In this document: positions 52,623 through 61,459 of the stretch, piece after piece
How positions within the stretch are numbered: the stretch's first letter is position 1
Layout: every line of letters begins with the position of its first letter
Assembly (NCBI GenBank): GCA_030531505.1
Contig: JAUNNH010000001.1
Coordinates: forward strand, 124,001 to 188,000
Reading direction: 5' to 3'
DNA: 64,000 bases
Source: Eubacteriales bacterium
GTDB lineage: Bacteria > Bacillota > Clostridia > Oscillospirales > Oscillospiraceae
Program-made: the position numbers and the translations under genes
The notes under the pieces: model-generated
Told to the model about the DNA's origin: nothing
What the model saw: the letters and a program-made list of their open reading frames with translations, nothing else
Database searches by the model: none

Positions 52623-54962
52623 TCAGCCGATGCGGAGGGTGGTGGCCTCCTTGTAGGGCCGGAAGAGCTGATAGAGCATGGCGGCCAGCAGGAGCAGCGC
52701 CGCAACCAGGCCGACCACGTTCAGGCTTCCGGTGAAGAGTCCGCCGATCTGGTAGACCATCAGGGCCACGGCGTAGGCAAAGACGCACATGTAACCGATC
52801 GCGAACCAGGTCCACTTGGCGTTGTTCATCTCGCGCCGGATGGCACCCATGGCGGCGAAGCAGGGGGCGCAGAGGAGGTTGAAGAGCATGAAGCTGAAGG
52901 CGGCGAGCTTGCCGTGACCGCCGGAGAAGCGGTCAAAATCGTCGGCGACGTTCGTCCAGATCTGGGAGCCCTCCTCATCGAGCTCCTCCATGACGGCCTC
53001 GCCGGTCTCCTCGTCGAAGAGCGCCTCGCCGGTCTCCTCATCCACGGCCTGGCCGGCCTTGGCGTCGTAGTTATACAGCACGCCGAAGGTGCCGACCACC
53101 TCTTCCTTGGCGATCAGACCCGTCACCGTGGCGACCGTCGGCTTCCACGAGCCGAAGCCCAAGGGACGGAATATAACGGAGACGGGCTGCGCCGCGCGGG
53201 CCAGGATGGAGTCGTCGGTCGCGGTGACGTCCTCCTCGTCCACGCCCATGCGCTCGGCGACTTCGGCTATGTAGGCGCTGTCGTTCTCATCCCAGAGTTC
53301 GTCGACCATGCCGAACTTGCCGTTGACGGTGCCGAAGCCCTGCAGGAACCACAGGATGATGGAGGAGAGCAGGATCACCGTGCCGGCGCGCTTGATGAAG
53401 GACCAGCCGCGCTCCCAGGTTCCGCGAAGGACATTGCGCAGGGAGGGCACGTGATAGGCGGGCAGCTCCATCACGAAGGGAGCCGGGTCGCCCGCGAACA
53501 TTTTGGTCTTCTTGAGCATGATGCCGGAGACGATGATCGCAGCCACGCCGATGAAGTAGGCAGAGGTAGCGACCCAGGTGGCGCCGCCGAAGAGAGCACC
53601 GGCGATGAGGCCGATGATCGGCATCTTGGCGCCGCAGGGGATGAAGCAGGTGGTCATGATGGTCATGCGGCGGTCACGCTCACTCTCGATGGTGCGGGAG
53701 GCCATGACGCCCGGAACACCGCAGCCTGTGCCGACCAGCATGGGGATGAAGGACTTGCCGGAGAGACCGAACTTGCGGAAGATACGGTCCATGATAAAGG
53801 CGATGCGGGCCATGTAGCCGCAGTCCTCCAGCAAGCAGAGGAAGAGGAACAGGACCAGCATCTGCGGCACGAAGCCGAGCACCGCGCCGACGCCGGCAAA
53901 GATGCCGTCGGCGACGAGGCCGGTCAGCCAGCCCGCTGCGCCCAGGCTCTCCATAATACCGCGCGAGCCCTCGGTCAGCCACTCGCCGCCGAGCACGTCG
54001 TTGGCCCAGTCGGTCAGGAAGGTGCCGAGGCCGATGCCGCCGTCGGCGATGGAGCTGCCCATCGAGACGGCATAGACGATGTACATCACGACCGCGAAGA
54101 TCGGCAGGGCCAGCCAGCGGTTGGTGACGATGCGGTCGATCTTGTCGGAGACGGAGAGCTGTCCTTTGTTCTTTTTCCGGTAGCAGCCCTTGATGAGATT
54201 GGCGATGTAGATATAGCGCTCGTTCGTGATGATGCTCTCGGCGTCGTCATCCAGCTCCTTCTCGGCGGCCTGGATGTCCAGCTCGATGTGGGAGCGGGTT
54301 TCCTCGCTCAGCTGCAGCTTCTCGAGCACCTTGTCGTCGCGCTCGAAGACCTTGATGGCGTACCAGCGCTGCTGCTCGTCGGGCAGGGCGTGCACGGAGA
54401 CCTCCTCGATGTGGGCGAGGGCGTGCTCCACCGGGCCGGAGAAGCTGTGCTGCGGGACGGTGCGGGGGCCGGAGGCGGCCTCCACGCAGGCCTTGACGGC
54501 CTCGTCGATCCCCTCGCCCTTGAGAGCGGAAATCTCCACGACGCGGCAGCCGAGCTCACGGCTGAGCTCCTTGACGTTGATGCTGTCGCCCGCGCGGCGG
54601 ACGAGGTCCATCATGTTCAGGGCCACGACCACGGGGATGCCGATCTCGACCACCTGCGTGGTGAGATAGAGGTTGCGCTCCAGGTTTGTGGCGTCAACAA
54701 TGTTCAGCACCACATCCGGGCGCTCATCGATCAGGTAGTTGCGCGCAACGACCTCTTCGAGCGTATAGGGGGAGAGAGAGTAGATACCGGGCAGGTCGGT
54801 CACGAGGACGTCCTTCTGCCCGCGGACGCGGCCCTCCTTCTTCTCCACGGTGACGCCGGGCCAGTTGCCCACATACTGCTGGGTGCCGGTCAGGGCGTTG
54901 AACAGGGTCGTCTTGCCGCAGTTGGGGTTCCCGGCAAGCGCGATGCGAATCGATTTATCCAT
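52623..54962 (-). CDS. feoB: Ferrous iron transporter FeoB
   Basis: 779 residues. N-terminal G-protein domain with GNPNCGKTT (G1, 11-19), a DLPGIYSLS G3 region, NMMD G4, followed by a helical GDI-like domain and a C-terminal membrane domain with about nine to ten helices, gate motifs and GTGCGVPGVMASRTIE. A long acidic insertion rich in DEETGEALFDEETGEAV lies in an extracytoplasmic or loop part near residue 650. Takes up Fe2+ with FeoA as partner. Confidence 0.97.
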   Translation of the reverse strand: MDKSIRIALAGNPNCGKTTLFNALTGTQQYVGNWPGVTVEKKEGRVRGQKDVLVTDLPGIYSLSPYTLEEVVARNYLIDERPDVVLNIVDATNLERNLYLTTQVVEIGIPVVVALNMMDLVRRAGDSINVKELSRELGCRVVEISALKGEGIDEAVKACVEAASGPRTVPQHSFSGPVEHALAHIEEVSVHALPDEQQRWYAIKVFERDDKVLEKLQLSEETRSHIELDIQAAEKELDDDAESIITNERYIYIANLIKGCYRKKNKGQLSVSDKIDRIVTNRWLALPIFAVVMYIVYAVSMGSSIADGGIGLGTFLTDWANDVLGGEWLTEGSRGIMESLGAAGWLTGLVADGIFAGVGAVLGFVPQMLVLFLFLCLLEDCGYMARIAFIMDRIFRKFGLSGKSFIPMLVGTGCGVPGVMASRTIESERDRRMTIMTTCFIPCGAKMPIIGLIAGALFGGATWVATSAYFIGVAAIIVSGIMLKKTKMFAGDPAPFVMELPAYHVPSLRNVLRGTWERGWSFIKRAGTVILLSSIILWFLQGFGTVNGKFGMVDELWDENDSAYIAEVAERMGVDEEDVTATDDSILARAAQPVSVIFRPLGFGSWKPTVATVTGLIAKEEVVGTFGVLYNYDAKAGQAVDEETGEALFDEETGEAVMEELDEEGSQIWTNVADDFDRFSGGHGKLAAFSFMLFNLLCAPCFAAMGAIRREMNNAKWTWFAIGYMCVFAYAVALMVYQIGGLFTGSLNVVGLVAALLLLAAMLYQLFRPYKEATTLRIG

Positions 54963-54976
54963 GTCTGCATTCTCCT

Positions 54977-55198
54977 TTATTCCACTTCGATCATATCTGC
55001 GTCGGCCTTGCGGATCGAGAGCTCATAGCCGCGCACCGTGACTTCGATGGGGTCGCCCAGCGGCGCGACCTTGCGCACATAGACCTCCACGCCCTTGGTG
55101 ATGCCCATGTCCATGATCCGGCGCTTCACGGCGCCCTCTCCATGCAGCTTTACGACCTTCACGGTCTCTCCGATCCCGGTCTCTTTCAGCGTCTTCAT
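54977..55198 (-). CDS. feoA: FeoA-domain protein
   Basis: 73 residues, SH3-like FeoA fold (MKTLKETGIGETVKVVKLHG...GVEVYVRKVAPLGDPIEVTVRGYELSIRKADADMIEV). Start at ATG 55198 after AAAGGAG. 14 bases before feoB; regulates or assembles with FeoB. Confidence 0.93.
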   Translation of the reverse strand: MKTLKETGIGETVKVVKLHGEGAVKRRIMDMGITKGVEVYVRKVAPLGDPIEVTVRGYELSIRKADADMIEVE

Positions 55199-55211
55199 CC
55201 TCTTCTCTCCT

Positions 55212-55424
55212 TTACACCATGATTTTACCAGCCATCTCCCGGCTGATAGCAACGCGGGATTCCTTCACGTTCACGATCAGATTGCCCGCGATGGTATTCA
55301 CGATCGTGACGGCTCCTCCCACGACGAAGCCCATGTCCTCCAGGTGCTTCTTTGTCTCCGCGTTCCCGCCGACCTTCCGGATGATGTTCTCCTCGCCGAC
55401 GGATGCGAGCACAAGCGGCATCAT
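55212..55424 (-). CDS. feoA: Second FeoA-domain protein
   Basis: 70 residues with the FeoA pattern KKHLEDMGFVVGGAVTIVNTIAGNLIVNVKESRVAISREMAGKI. First gene of the operon; two tandem FeoA genes before feoB are common in Clostridia. AAAGGAGG lies upstream; start could be either of two adjacent ATGs. Confidence 0.92.
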   Translation of the reverse strand: MMPLVLASVGEENIIRKVGGNAETKKHLEDMGFVVGGAVTIVNTIAGNLIVNVKESRVAISREMAGKIMV

Positions 55425-55488
55425 GCAGCTCCCTCCTTTGCGCCCAGCCGTTGGATTAAAGCCATTTAACTGCCGGGCAGATAAAAAA

Positions 55489-55541
55489 GTTAGTTTTGCC
55501 TAACCAAACGATAGTTTAACGCATTTAATGATAGTTGTCAA
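55489..55541 (-). promoter_or_regulatory. feo promoter and candidate iron-regulator operator
   Basis: Minus strand TTGACA (55536-55541), 17-bp spacer, TAAACT (55513-55518). Just downstream, inverted repeat GTTAG-N6-CTAAC (55489-55504) is a plausible site for the divergently encoded DtxR-family protein. Confidence 0.7.
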
Positions 55542-55631
55542 GAGCTAACTTTCGCTTCGGAAAAGCCGACTTGCTTTTTCCCGGGGACGGTGGTATGTTA
55601 AAGATATCAAACCAGAAAAGGCGGTGCGCAC

Positions 55632-56000
55632 ATGAAGATCCAGAAGGCGGCGGAGGATTATCTGGAGGCCATGCTGATGATGAGGGAACAGCACGGTTAT
55701 ATCCGATCCATCGACGTGGCCGAGCAGATCGGCGTGACCAAGCCGAGCGTCAGCTATGCCACCAAGCGTCTGCGCGAAAGCGGCTATATCACCATGGACC
55801 CGGACGGGCTCATCACGCTGACCGACAAAGGCCTTGAAATCGCTGAGCGGATGTATGAGCGGCATAAGCTCCTGACAAAGCTGCTGATCCGACTGGGCGT
55901 GGATCCGGAGACTGCGCGCGAGGATGCGTGCCGTATCGAACACGATCTGAGCGTGGAGAGCTTTGATGCGATCCGCCGCTGGTCGGAAAAGATCCTGTAG
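55632..56000 (+). CDS. DtxR/MntR-family metal-dependent regulator
   Basis: 122 residues: winged HTH (about 8-62, [24 protein letters not shown]) and metal-binding/dimerisation helices (about 68-122, [30 protein letters not shown]). It lacks the SH3 domain, as in MntR-type members. Divergent from the feo operon, so Fe2+ (or Mn2+)-dependent repression of feo is likely. A weak promoter TTGCTT-17-TATGTT lies at 55571-55599. Confidence 0.92.
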   Translation: MKIQKAAEDYLEAMLMMREQHGYIRSIDVAEQIGVTKPSVSYATKRLRESGYITMDPDGLITLTDKGLEIAERMYERHKLLTKLLIRLGVDPETAREDACRIEHDLSVESFDAIRRWSEKIL

Positions 56001-56095
56001 CACCGACGGGTATAAAAGTTCACACTTCATGGGACAATAACAGCAGCGCCCTACATAGAATGGTGCGGGCCTTTGTTTTACGGAGTGTGAAGGAA

Positions 56096-56446
56096 ATGGT
56101 CAAACGAGGAGATATCTACTTTGCCGACCTGAGCCCGGTGGTCGGCAGCGAGCAGGGCGGTATGCGCCCGGTGCTGATCGTGCAGAACGACACCGGCAAC
56201 CGTCACAGCCCCACGGTGATCGCCGCGGCGATCACCAGCCAGACCGGCAAGGCGCGGCTGCCGACGCATATCAATCTCGCCGGGCGCAGCGCCGGGCTCA
56301 ACCGGGACAGCGTGATCCTGCTCGAGCAGATCCGCACGCTGGATAAATCCCGGCTGCGCGAGCGCATGGGCCGACTCGATCCGGGCACGATGAGCGCCGT
56401 TGACGAGGCGTTGGCGGTGAGCTTCGGACTCGGGAAAACAGAATAA
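56096..56446 (+). CDS. mazF: MazF/PemK-type mRNA endoribonuclease toxin
   Basis: 116 residues with the CcdB/MazF fold: [30 protein letters not shown] (catalytic Arg in GGMRPVLI), then [15 protein letters not shown] and the RTLDKSRL segment. It should cut single-stranded RNA. Start at ATG 56096, with GGAG ten bases upstream. No antitoxin gene is adjacent: the 95 bases to the dtxR-like gene are too short and the downstream gene is different. Confidence 0.93.
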   Translation: MVKRGDIYFADLSPVVGSEQGGMRPVLIVQNDTGNRHSPTVIAAAITSQTGKARLPTHINLAGRSAGLNRDSVILLEQIRTLDKSRLRERMGRLDPGTMSAVDEALAVSFGLGKTE

Positions 56447-56451
56447 AGTCC

Positions 56452-56486
56452 GATCCCTGTTCATACGCTGTGAACAGGGATCTTTT
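56452..56486 (+). terminator. Intrinsic terminator after mazF
   Basis: GATCCCTGTTCA/TGAACAGGGATC (56452-56463 and 56471-56482) then TTTT. Confidence 0.88.
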
Positions 56487-56506
56487 GCTGCGGAGGAGGG
56501 AAGGGG

Positions 56507-56857
56507 ATGGAGCTGCCGGTCTATGGGGAACGGGAACGGATCGGGGCACTCGATATCCGGCGGGAGGGACTATACCTGGTGTTTCGCGCGGAACTGCCGC
56601 TGTGGGACGGCCTGCCGCACCTCTGGCTCTGCGGGGAGGCAGGGTGCGTCAGCCTCGGTCTGCCGGAGCCGCGGGACGGGCGCCTCCGGCTGGAAAAGCG
56701 TCTTAGCCGTGCCGCCTGTGCCGCCCTCCCGCGGCCCCTCCTGTGCGCCGTGCTCTCTCCCGAACGGCCTCCGCTGCGGCCTGCACCGACACCGGAGCCG
56801 GAGGCGATGGGGGAGCGGCTGATCTTCGGGCGGCGCTTTATCGTGTTTCGCACTTGA
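56507..56857 (+). CDS. Unknown 116-residue protein
   Basis: Not recognised. GGAGGAGGGAAGGGG directly precedes the ATG. N-terminal half is beta-rich (ALDIRREGLYLVFRAELPLWDG...LWLCGEAGCVSLGL), the middle is rich in Arg/Leu/Pro, and it ends in a short strand GERLIFGRRFIVFRT. No signal or membrane helix. Lies between a terminator and the pdp gene. Confidence 0.65.
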   Translation: MELPVYGERERIGALDIRREGLYLVFRAELPLWDGLPHLWLCGEAGCVSLGLPEPRDGRLRLEKRLSRAACAALPRPLLCAVLSPERPPLRPAPTPEPEAMGERLIFGRRFIVFRT

Positions 56858-56920
56858 AGAACACCGCAAGCGGGTGTAAAATAAATAAAAAAATACCATA
56901 ACGAAAAGGGGCGTACGGAG

Positions 56921-58225
56921 ATGCAGATGACCGAGCTGCTGGCCAAAAAGCGTGACGGCGGGACGCTGAGCACAGAGGAGATCGACTTCATGATCCAGGG
57001 CTATACCCGCGGAACGATCCCGGATTATCAGATGTCCGCCATGTGCATGGCGATCCTGCTGCGCGGCATGGACGAGCGCGAGACCCTGGACATGACCATG
57101 TCGATGATGCACTCCGGCGAGACGCTGGATCTCAGCCCCATCCACGGCGTCAAGGCGGACAAGCACTCCACCGGCGGCGTGGGCGACAAGACGAGTCTTG
57201 TGCTCTGCCCGATGGTTGCGGCAACGGGGCTGAAAATCGCCAAGATGTCCGGCCGCGGTCTCGGCCATACGGGCGGCACCATCGACAAGCTGGAGAGCTT
57301 TCCCGGCTTTTCCACCGCGATCTCGGAGGAGACTTTCTTCCGCAACGTCAACGATATCGGCATCGCCATCATCGGCCAGACCGCCGATCTCGTCCCGGCG
57401 GACAAGAAGATCTATGCCCTGCGGGACGTGACCGGCACGGTGCCCTCCATCCCGCTGATCGTCTCCTCGATCATGTCCAAGAAGCTCGCGAGCGGCGCGG
57501 ACGTGATCGTGCTCGACGTCAAGTGCGGCGACGGGGCCTTCATGAAGACGGAGGAGGATGCGCGCCGGCTCGCGGAGGGCCTGACGCGGGTGGGCCGCCT
57601 GGCCGGGCGCAAGTGCGCCGCTGTCATCACCGATATGGATCAGCCCCTCGGCTATGCCGTCGGCAACGCCCTGGAGGTCAAGGAGGCGATCGCTGTGCTG
57701 CGCGGCGAAGCGCAGGGCGACCTGCTGGAGCTCTGCCTCACGCTCGGCGCCTGCATGATGGCGGAGGCCGGCGTGGCCCTGAGCGTGCAGGAGGCCAAGC
57801 TCGAGCTGATGGAGACCATCGAAAACGGCAGCGCCCTCGGCAAGCTTGCTGCGATGGTGGAGGCGCAGGGCGGGGACGCGCGTGCCGTATACGATCCCTC
57901 ACTCCTGCCCGATGCCCCGCTGAAGCTGGAGGTCTACGCGGAGCAGAGCGGTTATGTGAGCCATATCCGGGCCGAGCAGGTCGGTCTGGTTTCCATGCAT
58001 CTCGGCGGCGGGCGCGCCACCAAGGAGGACGTGATCGACCTGAGCGTCGGCGTCGTGCTGCGCAAGAAGGTCGGTGACCGCGTGGCGAAGGGGGAGAGCC
58101 TCGGTACGATCCACGCCTCCGATCCCCAGAAAGCGGCCGAGGCCTACGGCATGCTGCGCGACTGCTTCGAACTCAGCGCCGAGCCGGTCGAGACGCCGCC
58201 TTTCATCAAGGCGATCATCCGCTGA
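56921..58225 (+). CDS. pdp: Pyrimidine-nucleoside phosphorylase
   Basis: 434 residues, full length for the thymidine/pyrimidine phosphorylase family. HSTGGVGDKTSL phosphate loop (about 85-96), the signature SGRGLGHTGGTIDKLES (about 109-125) and VKCGDGAFMKT (about 202-212). Splits uridine, thymidine or deoxyuridine with phosphate to base and (deoxy)ribose-1-phosphate for salvage. A weak GGGGCG site precedes the ATG. Confidence 0.96.
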   Translation: MQMTELLAKKRDGGTLSTEEIDFMIQGYTRGTIPDYQMSAMCMAILLRGMDERETLDMTMSMMHSGETLDLSPIHGVKADKHSTGGVGDKTSLVLCPMVAATGLKIAKMSGRGLGHTGGTIDKLESFPGFSTAISEETFFRNVNDIGIAIIGQTADLVPADKKIYALRDVTGTVPSIPLIVSSIMSKKLASGADVIVLDVKCGDGAFMKTEEDARRLAEGLTRVGRLAGRKCAAVITDMDQPLGYAVGNALEVKEAIAVLRGEAQGDLLELCLTLGACMMAEAGVALSVQEAKLELMETIENGSALGKLAAMVEAQGGDARAVYDPSLLPDAPLKLEVYAEQSGYVSHIRAEQVGLVSMHLGGGRATKEDVIDLSVGVVLRKKVGDRVAKGESLGTIHASDPQKAAEAYGMLRDCFELSAEPVETPPFIKAIIR

Positions 58226-58231
58226 ACATAA

Positions 58232-58260
58232 GAAAGCCCCGCTCTCGCGGGGCTTTCTTT
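58232..58260 (+). terminator. Intrinsic terminator after pdp
   Basis: GAAAGCCCCGC/GCGGGGCTTTC (58232-58242 and 58247-58257), TCTC loop, then TTT. Confidence 0.88.
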
Positions 58261-58293
58261 CATCGCAAACTCTACAGCTACTGGAGGTTTTCC

Positions 58294-59133
58294 ATGGATC
58301 TCAAGATCGGCGCTGTCGCCAAAATGACCGGCCTCTCTCCGAGCGGTATCCGCTTTCTCGAGGAGCAGGGTCTGCTCTCCCCCTCCGGCGGACGCAAGGG
58401 CAGCTACCGCTCCTACAGCCTCGCGGACGTGGCCACCCTGCTGGACTACCGCAACTACCGCAAATGCGGGCTCTCCCAGGAGACGATCGTACACCTGCTG
58501 ACGAGCGAAGACGGCGCTGCCGCTTCCGCCATTTTCGAACAGCGCTGCGACGAGCTGGAAGCGGAGATCCTCGAGGCCGCACGACTGTTGCGTTTTCTGC
58601 GCCGCCGCAGCCGGGACGCCGTCGACCTTCCCGCAGCGGGGACCGGCTGGGAGTTCACCGAGCGCCCGGCGCTTGTCTGGCTGCCGCTGCGCTCGGAGAA
58701 CGGGCATGCGGACTGGCCCGAGGATGCGGGCTTTGACATCCCATACACCGACTCCGTCCTGCTCTTTGACGCGGCGGGACTCGCCGCCGGTGAGGATCCT
58801 GCGCTGCCCTCGGAGCTCGGGATCGGGCTGCTCGAGGTGGACAGCCTCGGCGGGAGCTTTCTCGGACAGGCTGGCGTGCGCCACTTTGCGCCAGGCCCCG
58901 CGCTGCACACCGTCGTCGAGATCACCGACGACTTCCTCCTTGCGGGGGAAAGCCTGGCGCGCTGCCGCGCTGATCTGCGCGAAACGCTTGCGGAAAACGG
59001 TCTCGCACTGCGAAGCGATCATCCGGCCGTCACAAGGCGTATCCTTACCATGCGGCGCGACGGACGGCCCCGCCGCTATGACCACCTCTGGGTCGATCTC
59101 CAACCTGTGAAAAAAATCACGAAAAGAACTTGA
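58294..59133 (+). CDS. MerR-family regulator with effector domain
   Basis: 279 residues. MerR winged HTH (about 3-70: IGAVAKMTGLSPSGIRFLEEQGLL), a coiled-coil dimerisation helix (about 78-108) and a large C-terminal domain (about 120-270) that may be a GyrI-like effector pocket. GGAGG lies before the ATG. No metal-binding cysteine pattern, so an organic effector is likelier. Its stop codon lies inside the -35 region of the promoter that drives the downstream flavoprotein gene and that has a MerR-type operator. Confidence 0.9.
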   Translation: MDLKIGAVAKMTGLSPSGIRFLEEQGLLSPSGGRKGSYRSYSLADVATLLDYRNYRKCGLSQETIVHLLTSEDGAAASAIFEQRCDELEAEILEAARLLRFLRRRSRDAVDLPAAGTGWEFTERPALVWLPLRSENGHADWPEDAGFDIPYTDSVLLFDAAGLAAGEDPALPSELGIGLLEVDSLGGSFLGQAGVRHFAPGPALHTVVEITDDFLLAGESLARCRADLRETLAENGLALRSDHPAVTRRILTMRRDGRPRRYDHLWVDLQPVKKITKRT

Positions 59134-59160
59134 CTCTTCAGCGGCTGTAGAGCTTACACT
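59130..59160 (+). promoter_or_regulatory. MerR-type promoter with 19-bp spacer and dyad operator
   Basis: TTGACT (59130-59135), a 19-bp spacer, TACACT (59155-59160). The dyad CTCTTCAGCGGCTGTAGAG (59134-59152) is centred in the spacer with one mismatched pair. Overlong spacers of 19-20 bp with such a dyad are the hallmark of MerR-activated promoters. Confidence 0.82.
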
Positions 59161-59223
59161 GATCTCAGAGTACGGAGGACCGAAGTGCCTCCGACATAAA
59201 AACTACAAAGGAGAAGTGAGATC

Positions 59224-60858
59224 ATGAAAGAAATCAGCCGCCGTTCCTTCCTGAAGGGCACCGTCGCCGCCGCTGCGGCGCTGGGTGTGTCCAGCCTGCA
59301 TCCCCTCGCCTTTGCCGACGAGGCCGCCGAGGAAAAGCCGGAATTTGCCGCGCTTGACTACGCCGAGGCCGTCGCCGCTGCCGAAGAGGAGACCGACGTC
59401 GTCGTAGTCGGCATCGGCGTCTCCGGTACCACCGCCGCTGCGGGCGCGGCCGACAAGGGCTGCCGCGTCATCGCCATCGACCGCGCGGTCGGCTTCCTCG
59501 GCACCAATAACGTCAACACCACCGGAGCCTGGCACGTCGAGTCCAGCGAGCAGGTCAAGTACGAGGGTTACCTCACCAAGCAGGAAGCCTTCGAGCACAT
59601 CATGGCCGGCACGAATTACCAGTGCAACGCCCGCCTGGTCCGCAACCTCCTCGAGGTCAGCGGCCGCGCCATCGACATCGTGATCAACAGCGGCATGCCG
59701 CTGCTCTACCCCTTCTCCTTCGGCGCCACCGACTGGCTGAGCCGCGGCGGCCACGTCTATCTGGTGGACGGCTCCGACCGCGTGCCCTTCCTGGAGAAGA
59801 TCTTCTCCGACCGCCCGAGCATCGACCTGCGCTGGAGAACCCAGGTCACGAACCTCCTGATGGAGGACGGCGCCGTTGTGGGTGTGCTGACCGAGGACCA
59901 CGAGGGCAACACCGTGAAGATTCGTGCCAAGAGCGTGATCGTCTGCACCGGCGGCTTCCTGCAGAACAAGGAGATGGTCGCCAAGTACTACGGCGGAGCC
60001 GAGCTCGTCCCGCAGGACAACATCTACAACGACGGTGAGGGTATCCGGCTGCTGCAGAACGCCGGCGCGCAGATGGGCAAGAACTTCTCCATCTCCATGA
60101 ACGAGATGGGCGCTGCCAACTTCAAGGCTACCCCGACCTTCTCATGGGCCCCCGGCCGCGGCACCAACGCCACCTTCTATTTCCCCAACTTCGGTCTGAT
60201 GCTCGTCAACCGCGCCGGCGACCGCTTCATGGATGAGGGACGCATGTGCGAGGCCACCATGTACAGCGGCGAGCAGGCTCTGCGCGAGAGCACCTACTTC
60301 ACCATCGTCGACCAGGATCTCATGGACCGCATCAGCAGCACGCCCGTTATGGACTTCCTCGGCGAGGGCGCCAAGGCGAACATGGGTCCCGCGCTGCTCG
60401 CGGGCTTCGACGGCGTCGTGCTCGACAACATCTATGACGACTTCGAAGAGGCCGTCTCCCAGGGCTGGGCCTTCAAGGCCGACACCATCGAGGAGCTAGC
60501 CGAACACTTTGGCATGCCGAATCTCGTCAAGACCGTCGAGGCGTATAACGCCGCCTGCGAGAGTGGTGTGGACGAGCAGATGTACACCCCCGCCGAGTAT
60601 CTTAAGCCGGTCAAGACCGGACCCTTCTATATGGTCGAGTACAACGTCGGCGCCTGGCTCACGCTCGGCGGTATCAAGACCGACGGCAATCTCGCCGCTC
60701 AGACCGCCGACGGCAAGAGCATTCCAAACCTCTTCGTCTGCGGCGCGGACGCCGATCTCTGGAGCGTGCCCTATTATCAGGGCGGCAGCGCGCTGGGCTT
60801 CTGCTATGCCTCCGGTCTGCTGGCCGGTGAGAGCGCGGCGGCCAACGCGATGGAATAA
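59224..60858 (+). CDS. Tat-exported FAD-dependent reductase (fumarate-reductase-like flavoprotein)
   Basis: 544 residues. A twin-arginine signal (SRRSFLKG, Arg6-Arg7; hydrophobic core 12-28; AFA-DE cleavage near 31) exports the folded flavoprotein. The mature part is a FAD_binding_2 protein: VVVVGIGVSGTTAAAGAADKG dinucleotide motif near 59-79, NRAGDRFMDEG, and a C-terminal GGIKTDGNLAAQ...GG-SALGFCYASGLLAGE FAD-closing segment. No FMN-binding or haem domain, so electrons must come from a partner. Relatives are extracellular respiratory reductases for fumarate, urocanate, cinnamates and other organic acceptors. The acceptor here is unknown and is probably also the MerR inducer. Confidence 0.92.
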   Translation: MKEISRRSFLKGTVAAAAALGVSSLHPLAFADEAAEEKPEFAALDYAEAVAAAEEETDVVVVGIGVSGTTAAAGAADKGCRVIAIDRAVGFLGTNNVNTTGAWHVESSEQVKYEGYLTKQEAFEHIMAGTNYQCNARLVRNLLEVSGRAIDIVINSGMPLLYPFSFGATDWLSRGGHVYLVDGSDRVPFLEKIFSDRPSIDLRWRTQVTNLLMEDGAVVGVLTEDHEGNTVKIRAKSVIVCTGGFLQNKEMVAKYYGGAELVPQDNIYNDGEGIRLLQNAGAQMGKNFSISMNEMGAANFKATPTFSWAPGRGTNATFYFPNFGLMLVNRAGDRFMDEGRMCEATMYSGEQALRESTYFTIVDQDLMDRISSTPVMDFLGEGAKANMGPALLAGFDGVVLDNIYDDFEEAVSQGWAFKADTIEELAEHFGMPNLVKTVEAYNAACESGVDEQMYTPAEYLKPVKTGPFYMVEYNVGAWLTLGGIKTDGNLAAQTADGKSIPNLFVCGADADLWSVPYYQGGSALGFCYASGLLAGESAAANAME

Positions 60859-60880
60859 GCGAGCCCCTCTCATGAGAAAA

Positions 60881-60913
60881 ATCGGGCATGCCGTTTGGCA
60901 TGCCCGATCTTTT
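60881..60913 (+). terminator. Bidirectional intrinsic terminator
   Basis: ATCGGGCATGCC/GGCATGCCCGAT (60881-60892 and 60897-60908) with GTTT loop, AAAA before and CTTTT after. Confidence 0.9.
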
Positions 60914-60925
60914 ATTCGGTCCTGT

Positions 60926-61429
60926 TTATTCCACGGTGAAGACGATCACGGTCCCGCCGCGAAGATGCAGGCGACCGAAATCCGCCATTGTCATGCGGCA
61001 GTCCTCCTCCCCGTCGGCGACGTTGAAGAAGCGGAAGGTCCTGTCCTCCGTCCGAATATAGCTGATAAAATGCGGCTCGCGCTTTTCGCGGTAGCGGAAG
61101 ATGCCGGCACGGCTCCGTGCCGCGGCGGCCAGCGCCTCTTCCCGCCCCACCGTCTCACGGGCCTCGGGGACCCAGCGCTGCAGGTAGGCGCGCATGACCG
61201 TCATCAGGGTCGGACCCGGCACGTTCCAGAGATGCATTCCCTCCAGCTCACGCAGCACCTCCCGCCAGTCCGGCTCCTGCCCGAGGAAGCGGCGGAGATT
61301 GAAGGCAGCGATCCAGCCGCAGCCGTTGATGTCGGCGGGCATGGTGCGGTAGCGCAGACTGTGGAAGCAGTCCTGGTCCACGATGTACCCGTCTGCGGAA
61401 AAGCCCTCTTCGATCGGCTTCGCTTCCAT
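60926..61429 (-). CDS. Unknown protein, possible C39-like cysteine-peptidase fold
   Basis: 167 residues, no signal. ATG 61429 has GGAGG nine bases upstream. The segment INGCGWIAAFNLRRFLG, followed by an ELEG...WNVPGPTLMTVMRAYL region and later PHFISYIRTEDRTFRFFNV, has the order Cys...His seen in C39-type papain-like domains (NxCGxxAxxN helix, then H before an aromatic strand). Whether it is catalytic is uncertain. Confidence 0.75.
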   Translation of the reverse strand: MEAKPIEEGFSADGYIVDQDCFHSLRYRTMPADINGCGWIAAFNLRRFLGQEPDWREVLRELEGMHLWNVPGPTLMTVMRAYLQRWVPEARETVGREEALAAAARSRAGIFRYREKREPHFISYIRTEDRTFRFFNVADGEEDCRMTMADFGRLHLRGGTVIVFTVE

Positions 61430-61459
61430 ATCTGTCCACCTCCCCGTTTTGTTTTTCCC

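Noticed and set aside
52392-55028. 878-codon open frame antisense to feoB and its companion gene
   Set aside because: Shadow frame, rich in His/Gly/Asp/Glu, with no recognisable domain.
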